A DNA stretch of 64,000 nucleotides. It comes from Glycocaulis abyssi (GTDB lineage Bacteria; Pseudomonadota; Alphaproteobacteria; Caulobacterales; Maricaulaceae). Below the pieces are notes generated by a model. It was not told the origin of the DNA. It did no database searches and worked only from the letters and a program-made list of their open reading frames with translations. Every line of letters begins with the position of its first letter. Position 1 is the stretch's first letter. The stretch spans positions 1,699,001-1,763,000 of the forward strand of contig NZ_CP163421.1 of the NCBI RefSeq assembly GCF_041429775.1, in the 5' to 3' direction. The position numbers and the translations under genes are program-made. Shown here one piece after another: positions 1 through 8,897 of the stretch.

Positions 1-1691
1 ACGGCCAGTTCCACTTCGGTGCCGGTGGCGATCAGCACAATTTGCGGCGCACCGCCTTCGGCCTCGCGCAGCACATAGGCACCGCGTGCGGAGAGGTTTT
101 GCGATCCGTCATCCTCGCGCAGATGCGGCACACCCTGACGCGACAGGGCGAGGATGGCCGGGCCGTCATTGCGCTCCAGCGCGCAGGACCAGCTTTCGGC
201 TGTCTCCAGCGCGTCGCAGGGCCGCCAGGTTTCAACACCCGGAATGGCGCGCAGGGCCGAGAGGTGCTCGACCGGCTGGTGGGTCGGGCCGTCTTCGCCC
301 AGCCCGATGGAATCGTGGGTCAGCACATAGATGACGCTCTGGTTCATCAGCGCAGACAGGCGGATCGCCGGGCGGCAATAATCAGAAAAGATCAGGAAGG
401 TGCCGCCATAGGGCGTGATCCCGCCATGCAGGCTCATCCCGTTCATCGCGGCGGCCATGCCATGCTCGCGCACGCCGTAATGGATGTAGCCGCCGGAGAA
501 ATCGTCAGACCTGATGATGGCCTGCGAGCTCGCCTTGGTCAGGTTCGAGCCCGTGAGGTCTGCCGAGCCGCCGATCAGCGCGGGATAGTCCGCCGCAATC
601 GCTTCGAGCACCTTGCCGGACGCGGCGCGCGTAGCGAGCTTGGGCTTTTCGGCCACCACTTTGGCAATGTGCGCCTTCAGCGCTTCCTGCGCGGCCTTTG
701 GCACGCCGCCGGCCATGCGCGCGATGAAGGCATCGCGCACATTCGATGCCGCCAGACGGTCATTCCACGCCTTGCGGGCGGCGGCGCTGCGCGTGGCCAT
801 TTCCTGCCAGTCGGCATAGATGTTTTCCGGCACCTCGAACGGGCCGTGCTCCCAGCCGAGCGCCTTCCTTGCGCCTTCGATCTCTTCTGCACCCAGCGGC
901 GAGCCGTGCGAACCGGCAGTGCCCGCCTTTTTCGGTGCACCATACCCAATCGTGGTGCGGCAGGCGATCAGGACCGGGCGGTCACTGGCTTTGGCGCGCG
1001 TCAGCGCCGCGTCCACTGCTGCGGGATCATGGCCATCGACGCTGAGCGTATCCCAGCCCGCCGCTTCAAAGCGCGTCTTGTGATCGACCGTATCGGAGAG
1101 CTCGGTCGAGCCATCAATGGAGATGGAATTGTCGTCCCACAGCACAATGAGGCGGTTGAGTTTCAAATGGCCTGCCAGCGAAATGGCTTCCTGGCTGATC
1201 CCCTCCTGCAAATCGCCGTCTGATGCGATCACCCAGGTATGGTGATCGACCAGCGCATCGCCGAAATGCGCATTGAGGATACGCTCGGCCAGCGCCATGC
1301 CGACAGCGGTGGAAATGCCCTGCCCCAGCGGGCCGGTGGTGGTTTCGACGCCGGGCGTGTGGCCGAACTCCGGGTGGCCGGGCGTTTTCGAGCCGAGCTG
1401 CCGGAAGTTTTTCAGCTCATCGATGGTTACCCCGTCCACCCCGATCAGGTGCAGGATGGAGTAGATGAGCATGGAGCCATGGCCCGCCGACAGCACGAAC
1501 CGGTCCCGGTCGGGCCATTGCGGATCAGCCGGATCGAACTTGATATGCTTGCCCCAGAGCACCGCCGCCGCGTCGGCCATGCCCATCGGCATGCCCGGAT
1601 GGCCGGACTTGGCCTTCTCGACAGCGTCCATCGACAGGGCCCGGACCGCATTGGCCATCGGACGGATACGGTCAAGATCAGGAGCGGTCAT
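1..1691 (-). CDS. tkt: Transketolase (3' end beyond window)
   Basis: Transfers two-carbon ketol units between sugar phosphates in the pentose phosphate pathway; cytosolic, thiamine-diphosphate dependent. The 563 visible residues begin [19 protein letters not shown] and include the early [10 protein letters not shown] motif, the cofactor-binding GDLQEG...N block (about residues 155-190), the pyrimidine-domain glutamate region ([13 protein letters not shown]) and the start of the C-terminal domain ([16 protein letters not shown]). The frame is open to base 1; the family is about 660 residues, so roughly 100 are missing. It lies 39 bp downstream of pgi on the same strand, so the two probably share a transcript linking glycolysis and the pentose phosphate pathway. 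Recognition is secure. Confidence 0.96.
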   Translation of the reverse strand, partial: MTAPDLDRIRPMANAVRALSMDAVEKAKSGHPGMPMGMADAAAVLWGKHIKFDPADPQWPDRDRFVLSAGHGSMLIYSILHLIGVDGVTIDELKNFRQLGSKTPGHPEFGHTPGVETTTGPLGQGISTAVGMALAERILNAHFGDALVDHHTWVIASDGDLQEGISQEAISLAGHLKLNRLIVLWDDNSISIDGSTELSDTVDHKTRFEAAGWDTLSVDGHDPAAVDAALTRAKASDRPVLIACRTTIGYGAPKKAGTAGSHGSPLGAEEIEGARKALGWEHGPFEVPENIYADWQEMATRSAAARKAWNDRLAASNVRDAFIARMAGGVPKAAQEALKAHIAKVVAEKPKLATRAASGKVLEAIAADYPALIGGSADLTGSNLTKASSQAIIRSDDFSGGYIHYGVREHGMAAAMNGMSLHGGITPYGGTFLIFSDYCRPAIRLSALMNQSVIYVLTHDSIGLGEDGPTHQPVEHLSALRAIPGVETWRPCDALETAESWSCALERNDGPAILALSRQGVPHLREDDGSQNLSARGAYVLREAEGGAPQIVLIATGTEVELA

Positions 1692-1730
1692 GGGGATGGG
1701 CCTCTGGTGAGTTTCGCGAATATGGCGGCG

Positions 1731-3281
1731 TCAAAGCCTGAATAGCCGGGCAAGGTCAAGACTGGCACGGTCAAACCGGCTGTGATTACCTTCGAGGAGA
1801 TCGGTTGTGAGCCGCTTGCCCAGCTCTACCCCCCACTGGTCGAACGGGTTGAGGCCGTAGATCAGCCCCTCGCAGAACACTTTGTGTTCATGGACGGCGA
1901 TCAGCGCGCCCAGCCCTTCCGGGTCAAGGCATTCAAGCATGATGACAGAGCTGACGCGCCCGCCGGGCAGGGTCTTGTGGGCGGCCAGATCGCCCTCGCC
2001 CTGATGTCCGTCCAGAAGCGCCGCCGTCTGGGCCACCAGATTGGCGCCCAGCGCCTTTGCACGCTCATCCCCGCTGGCGTAAAGCGCCTGTACCGCAATG
2101 AAATCGACCGGTACTTCGTCCACGCCCTGGTGGAGCCACTGGAAGAAGGAGTGCTGGACGTCAGACCCCTTGCCGCCCCAGACAAGCTGGCCGCCGGAAT
2201 GCGCGGGCAGGGCCGAGCCATCGAGCCGCACCGCCTTGCCGAGGCTTTCCATTTCCAGCTGTTGCAGATAGGCGGGCAGAAGCTCCAGACGCGTTGAATA
2301 GGCGGCGACGCAGCGCGACAGCAGGCCGCGCCCGGCCCGGTTCCACACATCGATCAGCGCCTTGGCCAGCGGCAGATTGTCTTTCGCCGGAGCGGCTGCG
2401 AAATGCGCGTCAATCTGGCGCGCGCCTTCGAGGATACGCGCAAACACCTCCGGCCCCAGCACGATCTCAAGGCACAGCCCGGCTGCCGACCAGAAGGAGT
2501 AGCGCCCGCCCACGCCTTCCTCGAACGGGAAGATGCGCGCCGGTGCAATGCCAAAGCTTTCCGCCCTGTCGGGCGCAGCCGTGGCAGCAGCCATGCGGGC
2601 ATTGGCCGCCTCTTCGCCAAGGCTTGCCGCCAGCCACGCCTTGGCCGCGCGCGCATTCATCAGGGTTTCGGACGTGGTGAAGGATTTTGACGTGACACAG
2701 ACCAGCGTCGTTTCCGGGTCCGCGCCCTCAATGGCATCCTCAAGATCTGCCGGGTCCAGATTGGACACGAAGCGCAGATCGACGCCCTCGCGGCGGAACG
2801 CCTTCATGGCGCTGTAAACGAGGCGCGGGCCCAGATCAGACCCGCCAATGCCGATATTGATGATGCGCGTGACCGGCTTGCCGCCCGGCGCATCCGTGCC
2901 CTGACAGGCCCGCGCAAAGGCCGCCGTGCGCGCACGCGCCGCCTCGATACGTGCCGCCAGCGCCCGGTCTTTCAGCGCGGAGGCATCACGCAGCGCCGAA
3001 TGAAGCGCGGGACGCTCTTCTGTCGGATTGACGATATCGCCAGACAGCAGCGCGGCGCGCGCGGCGTCGAACCCTCGCGCCTCAGCCAGTGCGAAAAGCG
3101 CGTCCATCGCATCCGTATCAAGGCGCTGATGACGGGCATCGAGCGTCACAGTACCGGCCTGCCATTGCAGGGCCGCGTCACGCTGCCCGCCCGCGCGCAC
3201 CAGAGCGCCGAGCGGTTCGCCTGCAAGGCGCTTCACATGCGGTGCAAGCTGGCGGGCGATATCCATCGGAGGCGCGCTCAT
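1731..3281 (-). CDS. pgi: Glucose-6-phosphate isomerase
   Basis: Interconverts glucose 6-phosphate and fructose 6-phosphate in the cytosol. The 516-residue product is near the usual 540-550. Family blocks are present: IGIGGSDLGPR (phosphate binding, about residue 145), VTSKSFTTSET, the VGGRYSFWSAAGL signature and the C-terminal FDQWGVELGK with the catalytic lysine. The start is taken at the ATG whose first bases overlap the stop of the upstream ArsR-methyltransferase gene (ATGA); a TTG six codons earlier is possible but would lie inside the neighbour. The overlap implies translational coupling, and tkt follows on the same strand. Confidence 0.95.
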   Translation of the reverse strand: MSAPPMDIARQLAPHVKRLAGEPLGALVRAGGQRDAALQWQAGTVTLDARHQRLDTDAMDALFALAEARGFDAARAALLSGDIVNPTEERPALHSALRDASALKDRALAARIEAARARTAAFARACQGTDAPGGKPVTRIINIGIGGSDLGPRLVYSAMKAFRREGVDLRFVSNLDPADLEDAIEGADPETTLVCVTSKSFTTSETLMNARAAKAWLAASLGEEAANARMAAATAAPDRAESFGIAPARIFPFEEGVGGRYSFWSAAGLCLEIVLGPEVFARILEGARQIDAHFAAAPAKDNLPLAKALIDVWNRAGRGLLSRCVAAYSTRLELLPAYLQQLEMESLGKAVRLDGSALPAHSGGQLVWGGKGSDVQHSFFQWLHQGVDEVPVDFIAVQALYASGDERAKALGANLVAQTAALLDGHQGEGDLAAHKTLPGGRVSSVIMLECLDPEGLGALIAVHEHKVFCEGLIYGLNPFDQWGVELGKRLTTDLLEGNHSRFDRASLDLARLFRL

Positions 3282-4219
3282 GCCTTCGTCGCCGAACATA
3301 TCAGCACGGTCAGCCCGCCATCGCGGTTTGCGGCCTCAAGCGGATCGATACCCAGCGGCTGCAGCCCCGCCCCTTCCAGCCAGGCGCGCAACTCTGCCTG
3401 CTGGAAGCCCAGATGGGCGTGATGGTATTCGGCGCGGAAACCCTCAAAGTCGTGGGCCTCAAAGTCCGCGAGCAGCAGGAGCCCGCCCGGTGCCAGCACG
3501 CGCGCCCACTCAGCCAGCGCACGCTGCGGCTGGGCGATATAGTGGAGGACCTGATGCACGGTGATGAGGTCGGCAGAGCCGGTCTCCAGCGGCAGGGCGG
3601 TCGCATCGGCCTGACGCACCAGACGGTTAGCCAGCCCCGCCTCGCTCATCTTGGAGCGCGCGACGGTGAGCATTTCGCGGCTGAGATCGACACCCATGCC
3701 GTCCTCCGCCCGGTCGGCGAAAATCTCCAGCATGCGGCCCGTGCCTGTGCCGACATCCAGATGCAGGCGGAATTGACGTTCGCCTGCCGCTTTCAGCATG
3801 GCAGCCTCTACCGCCTCTTCGGAGAAGTGCAGGCCGCGGATACGCGCCCATTGTTCGGCGGCGACCTCGAAATATTTCTGCGCGGTCTCGGCGCGCAGGC
3901 GGCGCACCTCGCTCAGACGCGCCAGATCGCGCGCGACTTCCACATCATCGCTGCGCTCCATCTCTTCGAGCAGCGCAGCAAGGCGTTCGCCCACGCGTGA
4001 ACGGGCCAGCCGGTAGAACACCCAGCCCCCTTCGGGATAGCGCTCGCACAGCCCGGCATCGGCCAGGAGTTTGAGATGGCGGCTGACGCGCGGCTGGCTC
4101 TGCCCCAGCACCTGCATGATCTCGCTGACCGTCAGCTCGCCGCGCAGCAGCAAGGTGACGATACGCAACCGGGTCGGCTCGCCCAGTGCCTTCAGCTTGG
4201 TCAGCAACTCTGCGTGCAT
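3278..4219 (-). CDS. ArsR-family regulator fused to SAM methyltransferase
   Basis: A two-domain protein of 313 residues. Residues 1-90 form an ArsR/SmtB winged helix (LKALGEPTRLRIVTLL, then the recognition region GQSQPRVSRHLKLL). Residues about 110-313 form a class I methyltransferase with motif I DVGTGTGRM, acidic motif II GVDLS and a motif IV-like ADLITVHQVLHY. Such fusions are widespread in alphaproteobacteria, often near methionine or folate genes, but here it sits between an aldo/keto reductase and pgi. No metal-binding ArsR cysteine motif (CxC) is visible, so a metal-sensing role is unlikely. Substrate and operator are unknown. A GTG two codons upstream is an alternative start. Confidence 0.9.
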   Translation of the reverse strand: MHAELLTKLKALGEPTRLRIVTLLLRGELTVSEIMQVLGQSQPRVSRHLKLLADAGLCERYPEGGWVFYRLARSRVGERLAALLEEMERSDDVEVARDLARLSEVRRLRAETAQKYFEVAAEQWARIRGLHFSEEAVEAAMLKAAGERQFRLHLDVGTGTGRMLEIFADRAEDGMGVDLSREMLTVARSKMSEAGLANRLVRQADATALPLETGSADLITVHQVLHYIAQPQRALAEWARVLAPGGLLLLADFEAHDFEGFRAEYHHAHLGFQQAELRAWLEGAGLQPLGIDPLEAANRDGGLTVLICSATKA

Positions 4220-4287
4220 CGGCACCCTGTCAGTTGGGAAGACTCATCCGTCCACCGGCCATAGCCAGTCTCGCATGAAAAGTCGAT

Positions 4288-5115
4288 TCAGCCACCCGCG
4301 CCCAGCGCTGTCATGGCCGCGATATTGGCGGCGAGGTGCTCTTTGCGGGTCGTGGTCATCACCACGCAGTCAGCCAGCCCGTCAAGGACAGGGTCTGTCA
4401 GAGCGTCCGGCATGGCCGCGCGCGGACCGTCCGCCGCCCCCGACCGCAAGCGCCGGGCAAGGGCGTAGAGATCGGACATTTTGCGCGGCGGGCGCAAGGG
4501 CGGCGGACCATCGCCAGCGGCCTCAATTCCCATCACAGCGACGCCTGCGCCCCGCGCCGCCCGCAGGCGCGACCGCGCCGCCTCGCCAATGAAAGGATGA
4601 ACCGGCGCCATTAGGATTGTGAACGCGCCGGTCTCCAGCGCCGCATCCAGCTCGGCGCCCCTTCCGGCCACGCCGAGATGGCGGAAGGCTCCGGCAGATT
4701 TCATGTCAGACAGGCGCGCCAGCAGGGCCGGGGTCAGCTCTAAAGGTGCCGGGCCATGCAGGACCAACCCGTCCACGCCCTCGAGGCCAAGCCGGGAGAG
4801 GCTGGCGCGGATGGAGCGCTCGATACCATCAGGTGAGAAGTCGCGAACGCGCCGGGCAAGACCGGCACTGGTCACCCCCGCCTTGGTGGTGATGAAAAGC
4901 TCGTCGCGTGGCAGGCCGGCCAGCGCCTTGCCCAGCCGCTTTTCCGCTTCGCCCGCGCCGTAGGCTGGCGCGGTATCGAACACGCGCACCCCTCCTGCAA
5001 ACGCCTGCTCGACAAGCATCCGTGTTGCGCGGGAGGGCAGCAGTGCCGTGCCATGCGGGCCGGACACACCAAATCCGAGGCGGGAGGGTAGCGCTGGGGG
5101 CGGCAAAGCGTTCAT
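4288..5115 (-). CDS. Aldo/keto reductase family protein
   Basis: A 275-residue (beta/alpha)8 NADPH-dependent oxidoreductase. The AKR tetrad is recognisable: Asp in VFDTAPAYG (about 47), Tyr in the same motif, Lys in FITTKAG (about 77) and His in LVLHGPAP. It most resembles the D-threo-aldose 1-dehydrogenase / L-fucose dehydrogenase-like branch (GFGVSGPHG near the N terminus). The substrate cannot be predicted. It lies about 70 bp upstream of the ArsR-methyltransferase gene on the same strand and 47 bp downstream of cmk, so it may be part of a longer transcript. Confidence 0.88.
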   Translation of the reverse strand: MNALPPPALPSRLGFGVSGPHGTALLPSRATRMLVEQAFAGGVRVFDTAPAYGAGEAEKRLGKALAGLPRDELFITTKAGVTSAGLARRVRDFSPDGIERSIRASLSRLGLEGVDGLVLHGPAPLELTPALLARLSDMKSAGAFRHLGVAGRGAELDAALETGAFTILMAPVHPFIGEAARSRLRAARGAGVAVMGIEAAGDGPPPLRPPRKMSDLYALARRLRSGAADGPRAAMPDALTDPVLDGLADCVVMTTTRKEHLAANIAAMTALGAGG

Positions 5116-5162
5116 GACTTCTGGCTATAACGCGGCAAGCGCGCTGCCAACCGCAATTCGCC

Positions 5163-5783
5163 TCAGCGTGCGGCCTCGACGATGGCGATGGCGGCGCGGA
5201 TGGCTTCGCCCTCATCCATGTCGGTCGTATCCAGCTCGACCGCATCATCGGCCTTCATCAGCGGCGCATCGGGACGCGAGGCGTCGCGCCCGTCACGCTC
5301 GGCAAGCTGGCTCATTATCTGTTCCAGGCTGACCGTCTCGCCGCGCCCGACCAGCTCGTTCCAGCGGCGCGAAGCGCGCACTTCGGCGCTGGCGGTAACG
5401 AACAGCTTCACATCGGCGTCAGGGGCAATCACGGTGCCGATATCGCGCCCGTCCAGCACTGCGCCGCCCGGCTGGCGGGCAAAAGCCTGCTGCACGTCTT
5501 TCAGGGCCGCGCGCACTTTGGGGTGAGCCGATACGATAGAGGCGGCAGCGCCCGCGCCAGCAGTGCGGATTTTCGCTTCATCAATGCGGGCAGGATCAAG
5601 CGCGCGCGCGGCCGCCTCGGCGGCGCCAGCGTCAGCCGGGTCATTGCCTGCATCCAGCACAGCCACCGCGACCGCGCGGTAGAGCGTGCCGGTATCGAGA
5701 TGGGGAAGGTCGAAGCGTGCCGAAAGCGCCCGCGCAATCGTGCCCTTGCCCGAGGCCAGCGGTCCATCAACGGCAATCAGCAT
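5163..5783 (-). CDS. cmk: Cytidylate kinase
   Basis: Phosphorylates CMP and dCMP with ATP; cytosolic pyrimidine salvage. The product is 206 residues, close to the family norm of 220-230. The Walker A loop GPLASGKGT is at residues 7-15, followed by DTGTLYRA (nucleotide binding) and DGRDIGTVI, both typical of bacterial Cmk; the lid region is SRRWNELVGRG. The ATG at 5783 is preferred over a GTG three codons upstream because a GGAGAG ribosome site is 8 bases before the ATG but abuts the GTG. Usual neighbours aroA and rpsA are absent; yebC is immediately upstream instead. Confidence 0.94.
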   Translation of the reverse strand: MLIAVDGPLASGKGTIARALSARFDLPHLDTGTLYRAVAVAVLDAGNDPADAGAAEAAARALDPARIDEAKIRTAGAGAAASIVSAHPKVRAALKDVQQAFARQPGGAVLDGRDIGTVIAPDADVKLFVTASAEVRASRRWNELVGRGETVSLEQIMSQLAERDGRDASRPDAPLMKADDAVELDTTDMDEGEAIRAAIAIVEAAR

Positions 5784-5810
5784 GCCTGTCACTCTCCGTC
5801 GCGCGGCCCT

Positions 5811-6575
5811 CTAGGAGGCGAGCTTGCCCATCTCGTCTTCGGAAATGTCGAAATTGGCGTAGACATTCGACACATCATCGAGGTCTTCGAGCGCTTCCAT
5901 CAGCTTCATCAGCGTGGCCGCCTTGTCGCCGTCCACCTCGATCAGGTTTTGCGGACGCCAGATGATATTGGCCGACTTGGCCTCGCCAAAGCGGCCTTCC
6001 AGCGCCTCACTCACCTCGGCCAGGTCCTCACGGGCACAGAAGATGACGTGTTCGCCCTCTTCATCCTCGCTGCCCTCTTCCTGCGTCACGTCCTCGGCGC
6101 CAGCCTCGATAGCGGCTTCCAGAACGGCTTCCTCGTCACCAATGGAGAGGGGGAAGCGTATCTCGCCGACCTGATCGAACATGAAGGAGACAGAGCCGGT
6201 CTCGCCCAGATTGCCGCCATTCTTGGAGAAGGCGGCGCGCACGTCAGAGGCGGCGCGGTTCTTGTTGTCGGTGGAGGCTTCCACGATCAGGCCGACACCG
6301 GCAGGGCCAAAGCCCTCATAGCGGATCTCGAAATACTCCTCGACATCCCCGCCCTGGCCCTTCTTGATCGCGCGCTCGATATTGTCCTTGGGCATGGACT
6401 GGCCCTTGGCGTTGGCGACGGCGAGGCGCAGGCGCGGGTTCATGTCCGGGTCGGGGCCACCCATTTTCGAGGCAATGGTGATTTCCTTGGAGAGTTTGGA
6501 AAACAGCTTCGCGCGCGCCTTGTCCTGACGGCCCTTGCGATGCTGGATATTGGCCCATTTGGAATGCCCGGCCAT
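5811..6575 (-). CDS. yebC: YebC/PmpR-family protein
   Basis: A 254-residue member of the YebC/PmpR family, known both as DNA-binding regulators and as factors that help ribosomes through difficult sequences. The N terminus [19 protein letters not shown] is the diagnostic signature, followed by the conserved [11 protein letters not shown] and the [19 protein letters not shown] segment. An acidic stretch in the last domain ([11 protein letters not shown]) is common in the family. It sits 27 bp upstream of cmk on the same strand. In many alphaproteobacteria yebC is next to ruvC, which is not the case here. Confidence 0.94.
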   Translation of the reverse strand: MAGHSKWANIQHRKGRQDKARAKLFSKLSKEITIASKMGGPDPDMNPRLRLAVANAKGQSMPKDNIERAIKKGQGGDVEEYFEIRYEGFGPAGVGLIVEASTDNKNRAASDVRAAFSKNGGNLGETGSVSFMFDQVGEIRFPLSIGDEEAVLEAAIEAGAEDVTQEEGSEDEEGEHVIFCAREDLAEVSEALEGRFGEAKSANIIWRPQNLIEVDGDKAATLMKLMEALEDLDDVSNVYANFDISEDEMGKLAS

Positions 6576-6675
6576 GGGGAACCTCCTGCAAACATGTCTG
6601 CCCGCCAGAGCGGGGAGCGCGCCTTCTATCGCATAGGCCGGGCTTGGGCAAACCCGCTGCTGGCAGCGTTGTGAA

Positions 6676-6709
6676 AAAGTGCCGTCCGGCTTGCCGGACG
6701 CCGCTTTTC
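6676..6709. other. Hairpin in divergent promoter region
   Basis: Within the 173-bp gap between the divergent yebC and methyltransferase genes, a 7-bp perfect stem (GTCCGGC/GCCGGAC, two-base loop) is flanked by an A-rich stretch on the left and CTTTTC on the right. It could terminate antisense transcripts or be part of a regulatory site; nothing else stands out in the gap. Confidence 0.4.
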
Positions 6710-6748
6710 CCGGCTATGCGTTGAACAGGCTCTCGAAAGGCTTGGCTG

Positions 6749-7477
6749 ATGCGCATCTGGTTGAAGCGGCTGCAATCGCGATTGCAGGACCCCCGCCAGT
6801 TCTCCGTACCGAAGATGAAGCGCGAATGCCCGATCTGCGGATATGAAGGCGTGTTTCTGGCGCTGGGGACGCCGCCGCGCTGGGACGGGCGCTGCCCGAA
6901 CTGTTCCTCGCGCGAACGCCACCGGCTGATCCACCTCTTCCTTGAGCGCGAGCAGATTGATCTCACCCGGCTCGGCACCATCCTGCATTTTGCGCCTGAA
7001 AAGCACGTCAAGCGGATGCTGTCGGCCCACCCTGGATACAAGGCCGCCGACATCGTGCCCGGCAAGGCCGACCTGACCATGGACATTGCCGACATCACCC
7101 TGCCGGAAGGCTCCGTCGACATGGTGGTGGCCAATCACGTACTTGAGCACGTTCCCGATGACCGCAAGGCGATGGCCGGGATTGGCCGCTGCCTGGCACC
7201 GGGCGGGATGGCGATCATCACCGTGCCGCAGAACTGGGCGCGCGAAGAGACGTTCGAGGCCGCGCCCGATATCAGCGAAGCGGAACGCTTTGCCCATTAC
7301 GACGATACCGGCCATGTGCGCTATTACGGGCGTGATTTCGCGCAGCGCTTTGCCGATGCCAGCGGGCTGGATGTCGAGGTCTGGCGCCTGCCGCCGGAGG
7401 AGGAGCCGCGCTGGGGGTTGTTCCGCGGCGATGTGCTCTATATTGGCCGCAAGCCGCAGGCGGCCGCAGCCGCATGA
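6749..7477 (+). CDS. Class I SAM-dependent methyltransferase with CxxC zinc-finger-like N terminus
   Basis: A 242-residue methyltransferase. Two Cys pairs near residues 26-29 (CPIC) and 51-54 (CPNC) look like a small zinc ribbon, followed by RERHRLIHLFL. The SAM core has HFAPEKHVKRML, KADLTMDIADITLPEGSVD and VVANHVLEHVPDD. This architecture (metal ribbon plus Methyltransf_11-like core) recurs in polysaccharide and envelope clusters of alphaproteobacteria. It overlaps the KdsB-like gene by ATGA and starts the plus-strand polysaccharide run. A sugar or lipid-linked glycan substrate is an inference. Confidence 0.87.
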   Translation: MRIWLKRLQSRLQDPRQFSVPKMKRECPICGYEGVFLALGTPPRWDGRCPNCSSRERHRLIHLFLEREQIDLTRLGTILHFAPEKHVKRMLSAHPGYKAADIVPGKADLTMDIADITLPEGSVDMVVANHVLEHVPDDRKAMAGIGRCLAPGGMAIITVPQNWAREETFEAAPDISEAERFAHYDDTGHVRYYGRDFAQRFADASGLDVEVWRLPPEEEPRWGLFRGDVLYIGRKPQAAAAA

Positions 7478-8253
7478 GCGTGATCGCCGTCATTCCGGCG
7501 CGCTACGGCTCCACGCGCTTTCCCGGCAAGCCCCTGCACGAGATTGCAGGCGTACCCATGGTGGAGCGTGTGCGCCGCCTCGCGCTCGCCGCCGGCAGCG
7601 TGGGCCAGGTGATCGTCGCCACGGATGATGCCCGCATTCTGGACGCCGTTGCCGCGCAAGGCGGGCAGGCCGTGATGACGCCGGAAACCTGCCGCAACGG
7701 GACTGAACGCGCCTATGAGGCCGTGAAGGGCTTTGCCAAACCTGATGATGTCATCATCAATCTGCAGGGCGATGCGCCGCTGACCCCGCCCTGGGTGATC
7801 GAGGCGGTGGCGGCGGAGATGGCGGCCAATCCGGATCTTGCCCTGGCAACCCCGGCTGTGGCGCTGTCAGAGGGTGCCTACGCGAAAATGGCCGACGCCA
7901 AGGCGAAGGGCGAGGTTGGCGGCACAACAGTCGTCTTCGACCGGCAGATGAACGCGCTCTACTTTTCAAAGGCGGTCATCCCCTTCCAGCGCGAAAAGAG
8001 TGCCGGTACGCCCGTCTACAAGCATATCGGGCTTTACGCCTATCGCTTTGCCACGCTTGCCCGGCTGGTGGCGATGGAGCCGACGCCGCTGGAAAAGGCA
8101 GAAAGCCTGGAGCAATTGCGCGCTCTGGAAAACGGCATACCGATCCGCATTGTACTGACCAGCTATCAGGGGCGCACGCCATGGTCGGTGGACAGTCCGC
8201 GCGACGCTGAAATCGCCGCCAGCATCATCGCCGCAGAAGGCGAGATCGTCTGA
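7474..8253 (+). CDS. kdsB: 3-deoxy-manno-octulosonate cytidylyltransferase family (KdsB-like)
   Basis: Activates Kdo or a related acidic sugar as CMP-sugar for envelope glycans. The 259-residue protein has the cytidylyltransferase N-terminal motif IPARYGSTRFPGKPL and the second motif NLQGDAPLTPP, followed by KHIGLYAYR and EQLRALENG, both typical of KdsB. The usual QGDEP acid is Ala here (QGDAP), and the typical PSGTDR segment reads RNGTER. The protein is therefore clearly in the family, but may belong to a capsule-type or modified-Kdo branch. It is coupled by overlaps to the methyltransferase upstream and the phosphatase downstream (TGATG). Confidence 0.88.
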   Translation: MSVIAVIPARYGSTRFPGKPLHEIAGVPMVERVRRLALAAGSVGQVIVATDDARILDAVAAQGGQAVMTPETCRNGTERAYEAVKGFAKPDDVIINLQGDAPLTPPWVIEAVAAEMAANPDLALATPAVALSEGAYAKMADAKAKGEVGGTTVVFDRQMNALYFSKAVIPFQREKSAGTPVYKHIGLYAYRFATLARLVAMEPTPLEKAESLEQLRALENGIPIRIVLTSYQGRTPWSVDSPRDAEIAASIIAAEGEIV

Positions 8254-8897
8254 TGCGCCTGATCCTTGCCCGTCACGGCAATACGTTCGGACCGGGAGAC
8301 ATTCCGGTCTGGGTCGGCGCGGCCGAAGATTTGCCACTCACCGACACCGGCCGCGTGCAGTCTGTACAGTTCGGCCTGGCCCTGAAAGAGGCTGGTATCA
8401 TCCCGGCCCGCATCATCGCCGGGCCGCTGCAGCGCACGGCCAATGGCGCGCAGCTTGCCGCCGCCGAGTGCGGTTTTGACAGCGAGATTGAAATCGATAC
8501 CCGGCTGCGCGAGATCGACTATGGCAGCTGGGGCGGGCGCAGCGATGCCGAGATCGCCGCTAGGTGGGGCGAGAAGGCCATCGACGACTGGCGTGAACGG
8601 TCCATAGTGCCTGCCGGGGCCGGCTGGACGCCGCAGCCCGCAGACATCGCCGCCAATGCACAGGCGGTTCTTCAGGGGATCACGGGCGCAGCCAAAGCCG
8701 GAGATACGGTTCTGCTGATCTCGTCCAACGGTATTCTGCGCTATTTTCATGCGCTGCTGGGCGGCGATCCGGGGCGGCCGGAAGCGTCCAAGATGCGCAC
8801 CGGACACTGGAGTGTTGCAGCCTACAGCCCGGCTGGCTGGGCGCTTGAGGTGTGGAACGCACCCCCGCACCCGGAAGCGCTGGGAGGGGCAGGCTGA
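8253..8897 (+). CDS. Histidine phosphatase superfamily protein
   Basis: A 214-residue phosphoglycerate-mutase-like phosphatase. The catalytic RHG triad is present at LARHGNTF (residues 6-8), followed by LTDTGRVQSVQFG, the second Arg region PLQRTANGAQLA and EIDYGSWGG with the proton-donor glutamate region. The C-terminal histidine is less canonical (SSNGILRYFHALLGG), so activity depends on which His is used. It is translationally coupled on both sides (TGATG). In this setting a sugar-phosphate phosphatase role is plausible, but the substrate is unknown. Confidence 0.86.
   Translation: MRLILARHGNTFGPGDIPVWVGAAEDLPLTDTGRVQSVQFGLALKEAGIIPARIIAGPLQRTANGAQLAAAECGFDSEIEIDTRLREIDYGSWGGRSDAEIAARWGEKAIDDWRERSIVPAGAGWTPQPADIAANAQAVLQGITGAAKAGDTVLLISSNGILRYFHALLGGDPGRPEASKMRTGHWSVAAYSPAGWALEVWNAPPHPEALGGAG

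Noticed and set aside
42-1223. Long plus-strand ORF (393 codons)
   Set aside because: Antisense to transketolase; high GC makes long shadow frames and the sequence has no family pattern.
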